From Yoonia maritima (GTDB lineage Bacteria > Pseudomonadota > Alphaproteobacteria > Rhodobacterales > Rhodobacteraceae), in NCBI RefSeq assembly GCF_002933395.1, contig NZ_PKFN01000015.1:1-64000 (forward strand): DNA of 64,000 nt, given 5' to 3'. The first letter of the stretch is position 1. Each line of letters starts with the position of its first letter. Both the position numbers and the translations under genes were made by a program. A model generated the notes under the pieces. The model saw only the letters and a program-made list of their open reading frames with translations. It was not told the DNA's origin and made no database searches. Positions 63,093-64,000 of this stretch are shown here, piece by piece.

Positions 63093-64000
63093 CTAACGTG
63101 CGACAAGCTGCTTGAGGTATGTATCAACATTCGCCATCGGAATGGTCAATTTTGTCTCAAACCCGTCTCGGATTTTTGCGATGAGCTCAGGCCCAAGCGC
63201 ATCCCGTTTTTGGGTTGGCAGCCCTGTTTCCGCTCCAATGTCTCTCGCGCGGTTATCGATCTCAATCACTAGGCTACGTCTGCCGTGCAGCAATCCACGT
63301 ATGCCGCCGTGTAGCCTAGTACCAATCACGTCAATATTTTCGCGTTCCAGCAGCGCATCATATGCGGCCAGATTTCCCGGGACAATTTCGATATCATCGG
63401 TCGTGGTGATCGACCTCAAGTAGTCGAGATCACGTTTCTGTTGCGGCCAAAAGTATAGCTTCCCATAGCATTCCCGCAGACTCGCGACAAAAGTGGCATC
63501 TTCGCTAGATGCTTTGTGCTTTGTTAAGGTGAAGCATACGCTTGGTGCACCACCGGTTGGAATGTCTAGGGCCTCGGAACGATAGCGCCACAGCGTCGGA
63601 CAGCTTGTGTTAATGACAGGTAGCCCGACGCTTTCCAGAATGGCTTTGCCGGTTTCATCGCGGACGGAGTGTTTCAGATGCGGTGAAAGCAGCCGGCGCA
63701 GTAGCCGCGCTTGCCGCGGATGAACCACCGTATTGGTCGTACTTGCCCCAACGCCCAACAGAACCACCTTGCCTTCAAGCACAGAAATATCTTTGCGCCC
63801 GACGGACCAAACAAAATTCCCGCGCCGCTGATATTTAGCGGAAAGCGCATTTGTCCCAAGCAACAAGACCAAATCGGCGTCAGCCGCCAACTGGCGACCG
63901 TAATGCCCAAGCCCATCGTGCCCCGATGAAGACGAAATGTAAGCGTCACCAATAATGCGGTCGATGTGCTTGCGCGCCTCGGAAACGATGATCTCATCGC
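63093..64000 (-). CDS. Polysaccharide pyruvyl transferase family protein (5' end off window)
   Basis: The minus frame is open from the right edge to the stop at 63093. At least 301 codons are visible and the N-terminus is missing. Segments seen are IIVSEARKHIDRIIGDAYIS, SSSGHDGLGHYGRQLAADAD, LVLLLGTNALSAKYQ, VVLLGVGAST and DVIGTRLHGGIRGLLHGRRS. They fit the WcaK/CsaB-type pyruvyl transferase family, which adds pyruvate ketals to surface polysaccharides or works in related glycan pathways. The TTG at 63890 is internal, not the true start. Function is by family only. Confidence 0.75.
   Translation of the reverse strand, partial: DEIIVSEARKHIDRIIGDAYISSSSGHDGLGHYGRQLAADADLVLLLGTNALSAKYQRRGNFVWSVGRKDISVLEGKVVLLGVGASTTNTVVHPRQARLLRRLLSPHLKHSVRDETGKAILESVGLPVINTSCPTLWRYRSEALDIPTGGAPSVCFTLTKHKASSEDATFVASLRECYGKLYFWPQQKRDLDYLRSITTTDDIEIVPGNLAAYDALLERENIDVIGTRLHGGIRGLLHGRRSLVIEIDNRARDIGAETGLPTQKRDALGPELIAKIRDGFETKLTIPMANVDTYLKQLVAR

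Overview
The window looks like a chromosomal segment of a marine alphaproteobacterium of the Roseobacter group (Rhodobacteraceae sensu lato). The evidence is the protein content: a DddL-type DMSP lyase, a roseobacter-style flagellar supercluster with FlaF/FlbT and a short flagellin, and the mutM–enoyl-CoA hydratase–rpsT–dnaA–dnaN–recF–gyrB neighbourhood. No tRNA, rRNA, CRISPR array, intact insertion sequence or prophage was recognised.

Layout. (1) 1–7.4 kb: dddL downstream of a MotA/ExbB-like plus OmpA-like stator pair, then chaC, idi, a ThuA/Gfo-Idh-MocA pair and a DUF6165-like gene. (2) 7.5–37.1 kb: one continuous flagellar region in five blocks: motB-flgE-flgK-flgL-flgI (+); fliF-fliH-fliN-fliP (-) divergent from fliL-motE-motA-flhA-fliR-flhB (+); flgB-flgC-fliE-fliQ-flgF-flgG-flgA-flgH and a second FliL-like gene (-) divergent from fliI (+); flagellin-flaF-flbT-DUF1217 (-); flgJ and a FlgN-like gene (-) divergent from fliK-flgD (+). 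It encodes the MS, rod, P and L rings, hook, export gate and ATPase, stator and filament. No FliG or FliM is visible, so the switch must be completed from elsewhere. (3) 37.1–43.4 kb: housekeeping genes ubiB, ubiE, mutM, enoyl-CoA hydratase, a PilJ-domain exported protein and rpsT. (4) 43.4–53.1 kb: dnaA, dnaN, recF, then a VOC–GNAT–LysE run and a TetR/flavodoxin-reductase divergon before gyrB. (5) 53.1–56.2 kb: a degraded or accessory stretch with a start-less reading frame, long non-coding DNA, an acetyltransferase behind a nine-G tract, and a methyltransferase remnant. (6) 56.2–64 kb: an APC permease, trhO, a short Hsp70, a metallophosphoesterase, a small P-loop kinase, pncA-pncB (NAD salvage) and a polysaccharide pyruvyl transferase running off the right edge.

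Regulation visible in the sequence. TTA-N7-TTA boxes resembling CtrA sites precede motB, flgE and the fliF/fliL divergon. Three copies of a TTGACC/GGTCAA operator overlap two divergent promoters at the TetR gene. The flagellin leader has three small hairpins, two of them mutually exclusive, which fits the known action of FlbT on flagellin mRNA. Many flagellar junctions are ATGA or TAATG overlaps. The one large gap inside the motA–flhB run is filled by an unlisted 55-codon frame that overlaps flhA.

Limits: product names rest on motif and family recognition by eye, without database searches. Start codons were moved from the longest frame where a Shine-Dalgarno sequence or family alignment decided it.
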